Below, piece after piece: positions 1-9,449 of a stretch of 64,000 bases of DNA. Positions within the stretch are counted from its first letter, which is position 1; each line of letters opens with the position of its first letter. Under the pieces are notes generated by a model. The model was not told where the DNA came from and made no database searches. It worked only from the letters and a program-made list of their open reading frames with translations. Origin of the DNA: Sorghum bicolor. Taxonomy: Eukaryota; Streptophyta; Magnoliopsida; Poales; Poaceae. The stretch lies in assembly GCF_000003195.3 (NCBI RefSeq), contig NC_012877.2:15493344-15557343 (forward strand), written 5' to 3'. The position numbers and the translations under genes are program-made.

Positions 1-692
1 GATCTGCAAACACAAAGGGCTAATACCCAGTTTAAATGTTAAGGCGTGCCAGCCGATTTGACCTTAGTATCGGCAAAGGTGATAACTCGAATACTTTAGT
101 CCTGACAACAGCGATGCGCTCGGATGTCACGGCCAAGAGGTGTTCACGTGGAACTTGAGAATACGCCGAGCTTAAGTCGACGAATTCCTAAGAACTCGTA
201 GTAAAAAGGAAAAGTATGACGAAGTCGTCGAAAAAGTAGATGCTGGAATATGAGTAAAAACTTGTGTTTGATTAATTTATTCTATCTGTATTACAAGGCC
301 CTAGGTTCTACATTTATACCCTGCTCAAAGAGCTACAATCAGACACGACTAAGACTCAAATTCCAAATTAAATAGAATCCGTATATAAAAAAATTTAAAC
401 AACTAAGGAAAACATAAAACTATCCCCTCGTAACCGATCAGGACACCGCCACGGGTCAATCGGCAACTCTCACGGAGCCATCGGCAACCTTCCTGCTATC
501 GCCATCGGCAAACATTGTCATTGGTCATCGGTTAGGAACGCGCCACCACTCCTGGACTTAGTCATACTCAATCGTCCCTTCGTCGGCAACCTTCCTCATC
601 GGCAACTCTTCTGCAGTCTAGTTACCGTTGTTCCGCCTGCCGATCTTGTACTCTACTGGTTTCTGTGTACGTGTCCAAAAACGGTGTCAACA
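1..692 (-). repeat. 3' LTR of element A (truncated by window edge)
   Basis: It matches 8742-9449 over almost its full length. On the minus strand it begins TGTTGACACCG (plus-strand end at 692), the start shared by all Tat LTRs in this window. The terminal inverted dinucleotide is TG...CA. A TATAAAT box lies on the minus strand near 313-320. Several GCCGAT/ATCGGC hexamers are present. Confidence 0.93.
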
Positions 693-706
693 CATGCCCC
701 CCAGTT
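693..706 (-). promoter_or_regulatory. Polypurine tract of element A
   Basis: On the minus strand a G-rich run (ACTGGGGGGCATG) directly precedes the LTR start TGTTGACACC. H, G and F have the same arrangement at the same place. It would prime plus-strand DNA synthesis during reverse transcription. Confidence 0.75.
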
Positions 707-959
707 TCAGAGTATGAAATCCTTAATGCTCTGAAATTCTCTGCATTAATGATGCCTTTCCGTAATTAATCTTCCCAATTTAGCAACCGACCATTAAATC
801 CGAACAACCTTTGCCCGATTGTCTCGCAGACTCCCAGAATTTCTCAACCTCCCAAACCAGATAACGGACATCCTCACTTTATTCGCCCATCGGCAATATG
901 ACCGTTGGAGGAAGCTGCCGATGGACCGACCAGGGAATTCCGCACAGTGAAATATCTCT

Positions 960-1106
960 AGATCATGACCGCTTCCTGTCAAATCACCTGCACAATCCCT
1001 TGATTACCGTGCGAACAGTTACCATATCTACCTGGGTACTCTCGGATTTTACGGATACGGTGATGAGATAAGTCAGATTTGCCCTTGCCTATTTTGTCCT
1101 ATAAAT
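960..1106 (+). promoter_or_regulatory. Promoter-like region of the antisense extra gene in A
   Basis: About 140 bases here closely match, in order and with few changes, the reverse complement of 58405-58560. That is the region upstream of the intron-containing antisense gene in element G. Both copies end in TCCTATAAATA (TATAAAT at 1100-1106 here). The match covers a block with CAATCCCTTGATTA and a block with GAGATAAGTCA. Such conservation outside coding sequence, ending in a TATA box oriented toward the antisense ORF, supports a promoter. Activity is inferred, not shown. Confidence 0.6.
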
Positions 1107-1131
1107 AGTTCCTTCTCGGGTACTCCTTCTT

Positions 1132-1686
1132 CATCAAGATACAACCCAACTGGTTGATGACTCCGACCCGGCCAAGGCTTTGTTCAAAACTCTCAAAGGC
1201 CAAATTCCTGCCGATGTTGAAGAAATCCTTTTTCAAGCTGCACATCTTGAGAGCCGTCAGCTGCAGTACCAGAGGGCTGCCCAACGTCTTGCCGATAGAG
1301 CTGCACATGCCCAGCTCTCTGAGGAGATGATGAAGGTAAAACTCCTTGCCGATGAGAAACACAAGAGCATCGGCATCCTGACATCCTCAGGAGATGTATT
1401 GAAATAAAAGATTTCTGATCTATCGACGAGAAGAGAAGTTCTGTTGGCAGAACTCAAACAGGTAGAAGAAGCCTTGTCCCAAGCCCGATAAGAAGAAACC
1501 CAACTGCCAGAGACAATCAAACTTCTTGAGAAAGAGCGAAATATCCAAGCCCGCACGGCACTGCAGATGAAGAAGAAGCTGAAGCCAGTGGAAGGCTCTG
1601 CCGATGATGATGTGAAAGTATTAGAAGAGGCCAACCAGATCTGCCTACGTGCTATATCGGCGATCCAGGCGCTGTTGAACATGTGA
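1132..1686 (+). pseudogene. Antisense extra gene, truncated: C-terminal coiled-coil part only
   Basis: This frame, antisense to gag-pol, encodes about 184 residues rich in E, K, Q, A and L with heptad-like spacing, so a long coiled coil is likely. It matches the last exon of the antisense PMD gene in G (54963-55658) and the fragment in H. Two in-frame TAA stops interrupt it (1405-1407 and 1489-1491); it ends TGA at 1684-1686. The upstream PMD exon and all introns are missing. The TATA region is joined after about 25 bases directly to the middle of the last exon, so a deletion of nearly 3 kb relative to G is inferred. Function unknown. Confidence 0.7.
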
Positions 1687-1728
1687 ACTCTTCATCAGCA
1701 ACATGCCCCACTCTGATATTTTGGTCTA

Positions 1729-1816
1729 GCCGATAGGGCTGTTATCGGCACCTTTTTAAAACACTGAGTTTTACCCCCAGATACACTTTGGTCCAGCCGA
1801 TTGGAATGTTATCGGC
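1729..1816. other. Pair of GCCGAT hairpins between convergent genes in A
   Basis: 1729-1749 reads GCCGATA, seven bases, TATCGGC, a perfect 7-bp inverted repeat. 1796-1816 reads GCCGAT, nine bases, ATCGGC. Both lie between the end of integrase (1827, minus strand) and the end of the antisense ORF (1686, plus strand), exactly where transcripts from both strands converge. Equivalent hairpins are in H and G. A role in two-way termination or RNA structure is inference. Confidence 0.6.
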
Positions 1817-1826
1817 ACTTAAACCT

Positions 1827-3173
1827 TTATGCATCGACCCATATACTTGGGTAGTATTTCTTTAGATATTTGCCATTTAATGCTCTGGGAAATTCAACTC
1901 CTTCAAGAGTTTCTAAAATATAGGCGTTACCAGGAGCCGATCGACTTATCCGATAGGGACCCTCCCAATTGGGAGACCACTTTCTAAATTTTGAACTTTT
2001 AGTCCCGATTGGTAAGACTAGTTTCCATACCAAGTCTCCATCGGCAAACTCTTTAGCCTTCACTTTCTTATCATACCATCTAGCAACTCTCTTCTTATTC
2101 TCTTCTATGCTCATCAAAGCCCTTAGCCGATGCCCTGCTAGATCATCCACCTCGTCTGTCATCAAAGTAGCATAATCATTAGCAGCCAATTGATCTTGAA
2201 AAGATAGTCACCTAGACCCAGTCTTAGTTTCCCAAGGTAACACTGCATCATGCCCATACACTAACTGATAAGGTGAAACTTTGGTCGATCCATGACAAGC
2301 CATCCGATATGACCATAAAGCTTCACTTAACAATATATGCCACCTCCTAGGATTTTCTTCAACCTTCCGTTTAATAAGCTTGATAATTCCCTTGTTAGAT
2401 GCCTCGGCCTGCCCATTAGCTTGAGCATAATAAGGAGAAGAGTTTAATACTTTAATTCCCATACCGAATGCGAATTCATCAAACTCTCCCGATGTGAACA
2501 TAGTACCCTGATCGGTAGTAATTGTCTGGGGAATTCCAAATCGGTAAATAATGTGCTCTTTCACAAAATCAATCATATTAGCCGATGTAACTTTTTTCAA
2601 AGGAATAGCTTCAACCCACTTAGTAAAATAATCAGTGGCAACCAAGATGAATTTATGTCCTTTGCTGGATGGCGGATAAATCTGGCCGATCAAGTCAATA
2701 GCCCATCCCCGGAACGGCCAAGGCTTAATAATGGGATTCATGGCCGATGCGGGTGCTCTTTGAATATTGCTAAACCTCTGACACCCTTGACATCCCTTGA
2801 AATATTTAAAGCAATCTTCAAGTATGGTTGGCCAATAATACCCATTCCTCCTAATCACCCACTTCATCTTGAATGCCGACTGATGTGCTCCACATACTCC
2901 TTCATGAATTTCTCCCATCAAACTTTTAGCTTCATCTTCACCCAAGCATTTGAGAAGAATCCCATCAATTGTTCGATAATATAATTCATCCCCGAGGAGC
3001 ACATACTTGGTGGCTTGAAACCAAACACGTCTCTCAACTTTCTTGGATGGATCCCTCAAATAATCAACAATTTCTTTTCTCCAATCATCGGCACCAATTG
3101 CCGATATTGTATTCAACATGGGCTGGTATCTCGAGGCATGCTGAGCGAACCAATTGGCCTCCTCATTATGCAA
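1827..3173 (-). pseudogene. Integrase of element A (end of pol)
   Basis: The N-terminal zinc-binding region is visible (HEGVCGAH ... CQGCQ), followed by the DDE core: D in IDLIGQIYPP, D in TTDQGTMF, E in the QANGQAEASNKG block. The C-terminal part (WYDKKVKAKEF ... WEGPYRI) has the usual Gypsy integrase fold signature; I see no chromodomain. A frameshift at about 2190-2207 separates core from C-terminus, and a TGA near 3190 separates it from RNase H. The product would insert cDNA into chromosomes; this copy cannot. Confidence 0.88.
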
Positions 3174-3668
3174 CCGAGGAACATGTTCTAATCAGAAATC
3201 CTTGAATTCCTTTAACAACTGCATACTCCTCTCGTGATAAGTTATCAGAATTTCGTTGCGACATTCATAACTTCCAGCCAATTGATTTATAACCAACATA
3301 GAATCTCCGAAGATTTCAACAGCATCAGCATGAACTTCCCTTAGTAATTCCAACCCCTTTATCAAAGCTTGATATTCAGCTTGATTATTTGTTGACGTGG
3401 CAACAATCGGCAAGGAGAACTCATACTTCATTCCCCGAGGGGAAATTAGCACTATGCCGATTCCTGCCCCTCGATCACACGTGGATCCATCAAAGAAGAG
3501 CATCCAAGGTACGATTTCCAAAGTCTCCACGTCACCACGATGTTGAGTTACAAAATCGGCCATAATCTGTCCCTTAACCGCTTTAGCCGATTCGTAACGC
3601 AGATCGAACTCCGATAGCGCCAAAATCCACTTACCGATCCTGCCACTCATAATCGGCATAGATAGCAT
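3174..3668 (-). pseudogene. Second RNase H (archaeal-type-like) of element A
   Basis: The motif series FFDGSTCDRGAGIG, NNQAEYQALIKGLELL and EIFGDSMLVINQL follows the D-E-D pattern of an additional RNase H with an intact-looking active site. It sits between the degenerate first RNase H and integrase, the position known for the acquired second RNase H of Tat elements. It would remove the RNA strand during reverse transcription. The frame is closed by a TGA near 3190. Confidence 0.85.
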
Positions 3669-3671
3669 GTA

Positions 3672-5060
3672 TCAGACCACATCATCTTTGCAAATGACAC
3701 TGCATTCGGCCGATAATAAATAGTGTCTCAACTTAATACATGAGAAATAGAGACACAAACATAACTTTTCAATGGCCGAATACCTGGTCTCAGCATCAAT
3801 CAATCTCCTGCTTAAATAGTAAATCACACGCTCCTTTCCTTCAAATTCTTGAATTAAAGCCGAACCGATGACTATTCCATCGGTAGACAAATACAATCTG
3901 AAGGGCTTCCCTTGCTGAGGTGGAATTAGAACTGGAGGAGTTACCAAATAATTCTTGATTTCATCCAAAGCCAATTGTTGCTCCTTCCCCCAGACAAACT
4001 CTTGATCGGCTTTCAACTTAAGTAAAGGACTAAAAGCACGAATTTTACCAGATAAATTAGATATAAACCTCCTGATAAAATTTATCTTGCCGATCAAGGA
4101 TTGGAGCTCAGTCTTGTTGGTAGGGGCAACTATCTTGTTGATAGCATCAATGGATCTTCGACTAATTTCAATTCCTCTTTGATGCACCATGAAACCAAGA
4201 AATTGCCCTGCCGATACACCAAATGCACACTTATTGGGATTCATCTTTAAACCATGCTTCCTTGTGCATTCCAATACTTTTCGCAAATCGGCAAGATGTC
4301 TTGCAAAATCTCCAGACTTGACCACCACATCTTCAATATAAGTTTCTACCAGCTTGCCGATGAACTCGTGAAAGATAAAATTCATGGCCCTTTGATAAGT
4401 AGCACCAGCATTTTTCAAGCCAAAGGTCATGACTATCCACTCAAACAACCCAACATGACCAGGACACCTAAATGCTGTCTTTGGAATATCTTCTTCAGCC
4501 ATGAATATTTGATTGTATCCTGCATTGCCATCCATAAAGCTGATGATCCGATGTCCAGCTGCAGCATCAACCAGCAAATCGGCAACCGACATTGGATAAC
4601 CATCCATCGGCGTAGCTTTATTAAGATTCCTGAAGTCAATGCAAACCCGAAGCTTCCCGTTTTTCTTGTAGACCGGAACAACATTGGAAATCCACTCGGC
4701 ATACCAACATTGCCGAATAAATTTGGCTTCAATAAGCTTGGTTGTTTTGGCCTTAATATCAGGAAGGATATTAGGATTACATCGGCGAGCTGGCTGCTGA
4801 TGTGGCCGAAACCCGGACTTGATAGGCAACCGATGTTCAACAATTGATCGGTCTAAACCAGGCATCTCAGTATAATCCCAAGTAAAGCAATCTTTATATT
4901 CCTTTAACAAATCGGTTAACTGCTGCTTACACTCAGAATTTAGCTTAGCACTAATAAAAGTAGGTCTAGGTTTATCACCACTACCTATGTCTACCTCTAT
5001 TAAATCATCAGCCGATGTGAATCCCTGGCCTAATTTTCCATCATCGCTGAACCTATCCAT
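3672..5060 (-). pseudogene. Reverse transcriptase plus degenerate first RNase H, ORF2 of element A
   Basis: The ORF starts with ATG at 5058-5060, overlapping the expected ORF1 stop as TAATG. RT motifs are clear: VYKKNGKLRVCIDFRNLN, FMDGNAGYNQI, FEWIVMTFGLKNAGATYQR and the catalytic box. The catalytic box reads YIED here instead of the YIDD seen in H, F and G, a change of an active-site aspartate. Downstream, LYLSTDG ... YYLSRRL ... AIEKLCLCLY matches the first RNase H, but its catalytic pattern is poorly kept. The ORF spans 462 codons without a stop, the best-preserved frame of A. Confidence 0.9.
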
Positions 5061-5062
5061 TA

Positions 5063-5736
5063 AAATTCCTCATCAGAACCGACTGCTTGGATCGGTGAGA
5101 TTTCATAATCGGTGACTTTGAGAAATCCTTCTCCCAAATCTCTCCTGAGATGCACCTAGTCCTTTCATAAGTGTCTGTCTCTGCCGATGCAATAACATAG
5201 GAAGAGTCTCCCGGGACAATCTCAATCTTGTCATCTACCCACTGGACCAAGCATTGGTGCATTGTTGATAGGATGCAACAATTAGCATGAATCCAATCTC
5301 TCCCCAATAGCAGATTATAAGCACCCTTGCCACTGATCACAAAGAAAGTTGTCGGCAAGGTTTTGCTGCCGATGGTCAACTCAACGCATATCGCTCCCTT
5401 AACCAGAGACACGTTGCGCTCGAAGTCTTTTAACATCATATCGGTCTTGGTCAAATCTTGGTCCCCTTTTCCAAGCTTCCGATACACTGCATATGACATG
5501 ATGTTGATAGCAGCTCCACCATCAATTAGAATCTTGGTCATCGGCTGGCCATCAACTCTTCCTTTGACAAACAAAGCCTTAAGATGCTGCCTCTCATTAT
5601 CAGCAGGCTTTTCAAAGATAGCTGTTTGGTCAGAAAATTCCAACTCATCATCACTGGTCGGCACAAGGAATTCCATTGGCAACATAAATACCATGTTAAC
5701 ATCTGCCGATGGCCCTTTCCTCTTAGGATCTGATTG
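5063..5736 (-). pseudogene. Retroviral-type aspartic protease of element A
   Basis: The active-site motif is ILIDGGAAINIM, so D-G-G rather than the common D-S/T-G; all Tat copies here share it. YNLLLGRDWIHAN downstream fits the conserved C-terminal protease block. It is the tail of ORF1 (gag-protease). A frameshift near 5115 gives A a different C-terminus from G and H, so its frame does not end at the conserved TAATG junction. Confidence 0.82.
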
Positions 5737-8694
5737 TTATTGATCCCTAGATTGGCCAGAGTTCTCGCCCTTGCTCAACTCTTCCCATCTTTCACGTTGC
5801 AGCCTCCTTTTCTGCGTCCTAGTCAACCCCTCTGGACACCATGGAGGAAGTTGTTGCTGCCTTACCGATGGACGATGATGTTCCCTTGATTCCATCTGAT
5901 AAGTATTAGCATCCCTGCAAAATATGAACTCATCGGGAACTCGTGCATTAGCCATCTCTTCAAGTTCTTCCTGGTTCCTCGGAAAATATTCGACACGATC
6001 ACCAAGTCTGTCGTGCACACCGAGCCTGCCCCCCAGCCGATCATGAACGGACGCTCTTCCCCTAATCGGCCCACCAAACCGGCGGTTAGTGTTCTGATAC
6101 TGCCGATTTGTTCTGTCATACTGATCATAACCATTACATTCTGGGCAGTCTCTGACAGTAGGGAGCTTGATATTTTCCCCCCAACAATGAATGAAGAATG
6201 GACAATTCCAATGATCCCTATGTCGATTCCACTCTTGTCGGCGTCTTTTCTCCTCCCGATAATAGTCTTCTTGCTGGCGCCGATACCGATCCTCACGTTG
6301 CTGCCAAGTCTCCCGAGGCCTTCTATGGGTTATAACAATACCAGATCGGGGAGGCCTTCCTGAGCTATTTCCTTCCTGGATTAAGCCTTTCCCTTTTGCA
6401 TCGGTAGTGTTAATCTGATGCTGAGGGTCCACCAATGCGCTTCTTTCAGCCGCTTCTGATGTCAAGACCTTGGCCTTTCCTTTTGCATCCAGCATGTTTG
6501 TTGGGAAAGGATGTTGATCAATCTTCATCGGCTTCTGAGTTTTGGAGTTATCAAATTTGATCCTCCCAGATTCTATAGCCGATTGCAGCTGCTGTCTAAA
6601 CACTTTGCACTCATTGGTGCCGTGAGAAGTTGCATTGTGCCATTTGCAGTACTTCATCTTCTTTAATTCCTCAGCCAATGGGATTACATGATTAGGTGAC
6701 AATTTGATCTGACCTTCCTAAAGTAGAAAATCAAATATCCTATTGGCCTTAGTGATGTCAAATGCGAACTTCTCTGGCTCTTTATGTCCAAAAGGGCAAG
6801 ACATTGGCTTTTTGTTTTTCACCCATTCTGCCAAGCCGATGACTGGTTCTTCATCCGAATCCAAGCTTGCTGCTTCATCGACAAAGGACACCTTTTTGTT
6901 CCATGCTCTCTTGGGCTCAAAAGGCTTGATATCTTGGTTAGAAATTCTCTAGACCAAGTGACTCAGGCTCTCGAACTCCTGAGAAGCGTACTTGTCTCTG
7001 ATGTGCGGCAACAAACCCTGGAAAGCCAAATCAGCAAGCTGCCGATCGTCCAAGACCAAACTATAGCATTTGTTCTTGACTTCCCGTATTCTCTGCACAA
7101 AGCTTTCAACCAATTAATCATTGCGTTGCTTCAATTTGACCAAATCGGTGATCTTCTTCTCATGGACCCCAGAAAAGAAGTACTTGTGGAATTGCTTCTC
7201 CAGATCGGCCCAAGTAATCACTGAATTGGGAGGTAATGATATAAACCAAGTGAAAGCCGATCCGGATAATGATGACGAGAACAAGCGAACCCTTAACTCA
7301 TCCCTGTTAGCAGCTTCTCCACACTGAATGATGAACCTGTTCACGTGCTCCATGGTTGATGTATCATCCTGCCCAGAAAACTTAGTAAAATCCGGCACTT
7401 TGTACCGATTTGGAAGTGGGATTAAATCATATGCAGGAGGATACGGTGTCCGATAAGAGTAAGTGTTGACTTTGGGTTTTATCCCAAATTGGTCTCTCAT
7501 GACTTCAGCAATCTTATCGGCTCAATAAGCATCGGGATCTTGCCGATGAGGCGGTTGCGGTTTTGGGATCTGCTGATATACTTCCACGTGTCTATGCGGT
7601 GTGCGATCTGCGTGGAACATTGTGTTAATCATTTGGCTACCAACCTGCTGACCACCGATCTGCTGACCACCAGGATGTTGACCACCAAACTGTTGGCTGA
7701 GATTCATCGGCTGGTTCACCACCCCTTGGTTCTGGAATCCAGGGTAGATCTGACCATGTTGAAACCCTGTAGCCTGATGATTCTGTTGGGGCATTTGTGG
7801 AAAGACTTGCTGCCCTATCCATCCACCATTAGCATTCATCGGCATAGGCCCTGCCGATGACTGATAATTGGGCGTCATCATTGAGTTGACATACCATGGC
7901 TGAGTCATAAACCTCTGTTGCGTCGGTATTGAATCTGCCGATGCATTAGGCATCTGGAATGTTGGAGCTTCAGAATTCCCAGTGTAAGACTTGGCAGTAG
8001 TAGTTGTAGTATACTGAGGACTCTGGTTCATCGGCATATTCGGAGGTGCCGATGCCATAGGAGCCTTGCCGCTCATGTCAGCTGCCTGAGATGTGCCAGG
8101 TGCCCTCAACGAGAATTCCGGGGGCATACCGAAACCCCACCAATTAGGAGGAACAGATCCCGACATTGCCGATGCCAATAGATCTGTAGTAAGCTTGATC
8201 GACTCATCTGATGTCGATGGATTAGACGGCATCGGCATGGAATGCGCATTAGAAACTCCTAGCGTGCTTGGGGGCGTAGTAGTTTCTGTGCCTGCAGCGG
8301 CCATAGCAGCCGATGGAGCCGTAACCACTGGCGATCCTGGCTGATGATAGGCAGGGCCCGTATAATTTGGTGGCAATTGTCCTTCTTTGAAAGTTCTAGC
8401 CACGGCATTGAAAACCGTATTGGACAACACATCAGCTTGATTGATCAAGGCACGGTTAATAGCATTATCAACCATGTCTTGAAGTTTACCAGGATTAGCG
8501 TCGAAAGTAACCTGCCGAGGCATCGGCAGTGCTTCCTTCTAGATTACTTCGCCGCTCCTGTTGATGCTGAAGGACCTCAAACATTGCTGCTTTTAGTCTT
8601 CCATGGCTTTCGTAATGGCTTGCTTCTGCTCATCCTTGAGATTGGCTTCCGTCACGGGGATGACGTTCTCCTGATCGAACTCAGTAGTCGACAT
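5737..8694 (-). pseudogene. Gag region of ORF1, element A
   Basis: The start ATG at 8692-8694 follows the primer-binding site by about 20 bases and corresponds to the H start. The N-terminus is Q/P/M-rich, then the capsid-like block (FTKFSGQDDTSTMEHVNRF, WADLEKQFHKYFFSG) and an unusual zinc-knuckle-like motif CKWHNATSHGTNEC (C-x2-H-x4-H-x4-C). A second Cys/His cluster (CPFFIHCW ... RDCPECNG) and a basic tail follow. Stops near 8538, 7519, 7112, 6950 and 6720 break it, several of them TAG where related copies have CAG. Gag would package element RNA. Confidence 0.85.
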
Positions 8695-8716
8695 GTTGAT
8701 CTTGATACTGATTCTG

Positions 8717-8734
8717 GTCCCACCAGGCGTGCCA
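8717..8734 (-). promoter_or_regulatory. Primer-binding site of element A
   Basis: Starting seven bases inside the LTR edge, the minus strand reads TGGCACGCCTGGTGGGACC. It begins with TGG, as expected for pairing with a tRNA CCA end. H has the same site at 44122. I cannot assign the tRNA species with confidence. Confidence 0.6.
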
Positions 8735-8741
8735 AAAGATG

Positions 8742-9449
8742 TGTTGATGAAAAAGTAGATCTGCAAACATAAAGGGCTAACACCCAGTTTAAACGTTAAG
8801 GCGTGCCAGCCGATTTGACCTTACTATCGGCAAAGGTGATAACTCGAATACTTTAGTCCTGACAACAGCGATGCGCCCGGATGCCACGGCCAAGAGGTAT
8901 TCACGCGGAACTTGAGAATACGCCGAGCTTAAGTCGACGAATTCCTAAGAACTCATAGTAAAAAGGAAAAGTAAGATGAAGTCGTCGAAAAAGTAGATGC
9001 TGGAATATGAGTAAAAACTTGTGTTTGATTGATTGATTCTATCTGTATTACAAGGCCCTAGGGTCTACATTTATACCCTGCTCAAAGAGCTACAATCAGA
9101 CATGACTAAGACTCGAATTCCAAATTAAACAGAATCATATACAAAATGAATTTAAACAACTAAGGAAAACATAAAACTATCCCCTCGTAACCGATCAGGA
9201 CACCACCACGGGTCAATCGACAACTCCCACGGAGCCAGCGGCAACCTTCCTGTTATCGCCATCGGCAAACATTGTCATTGGTCATCGGTTAGGAACGCGC
9301 CACCACTCCTGGACTTAGTCATACTGAATCGTCCCTTCGTCGGCAACCTTCCTCATCAGCAACTCTTCTGCAGTCTAGTTACCGTTGCTCCGCCTGCCGA
9401 TCTTGTACTCTACTGGTTTCTGTGCACGTGTCCAAAAACGTTGTCAACA
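8742..9449 (-). repeat. 5' LTR of element A
   Basis: A 708-bp repeat matching 1-692. It starts at 8742 (TGTTGATG, the complement of the LTR 3' end) and ends at 9449 (TTGTCAACA). It is rich in GCCGAT/ATCGGC. It abuts Sirevirus LTR sequence at 9450. Confidence 0.93.

Larger units (their letters stand above)
1..9449 (-). mobile_element. Tat-lineage Gypsy retrotransposon A, nearly complete
   Basis: Two direct LTRs (1-692 and 8742-9449) flank gag, protease, RT, two RNase H modules and integrase, all on the minus strand in Gypsy order. The dual RNase H is the hallmark that places it in the Tat lineage of Ty3/Gypsy. The left LTR lacks about 16 bases that lie outside the window, so the target duplication cannot be checked. 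Every ORF carries stops or frameshifts, so the copy is dead. It abuts Sirevirus LTR sequence at 9450 and was probably inserted there. It carries a truncated antisense extra gene (1132-1686, plus strand) with an upstream promoter-like region. Confidence 0.93.

Noticed and set aside
3672..4000. First RNase H as a fully active enzyme
   Set aside because: The acidic residue pattern is poorly kept in all copies, while the second RNase H keeps a D-E-D series; the first is more likely a degenerate tether.
4254..4847. 197-codon plus-strand ORF across the RT of A
   Set aside because: Shadow of the conserved RT frame; it recurs in other copies only because RT is conserved.
8717..8734. Assigning the Tat primer-binding site to a named tRNA
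   Set aside because: The site starts TGG as required, but I cannot match its remaining bases to a tRNA 3' end with confidence from memory.
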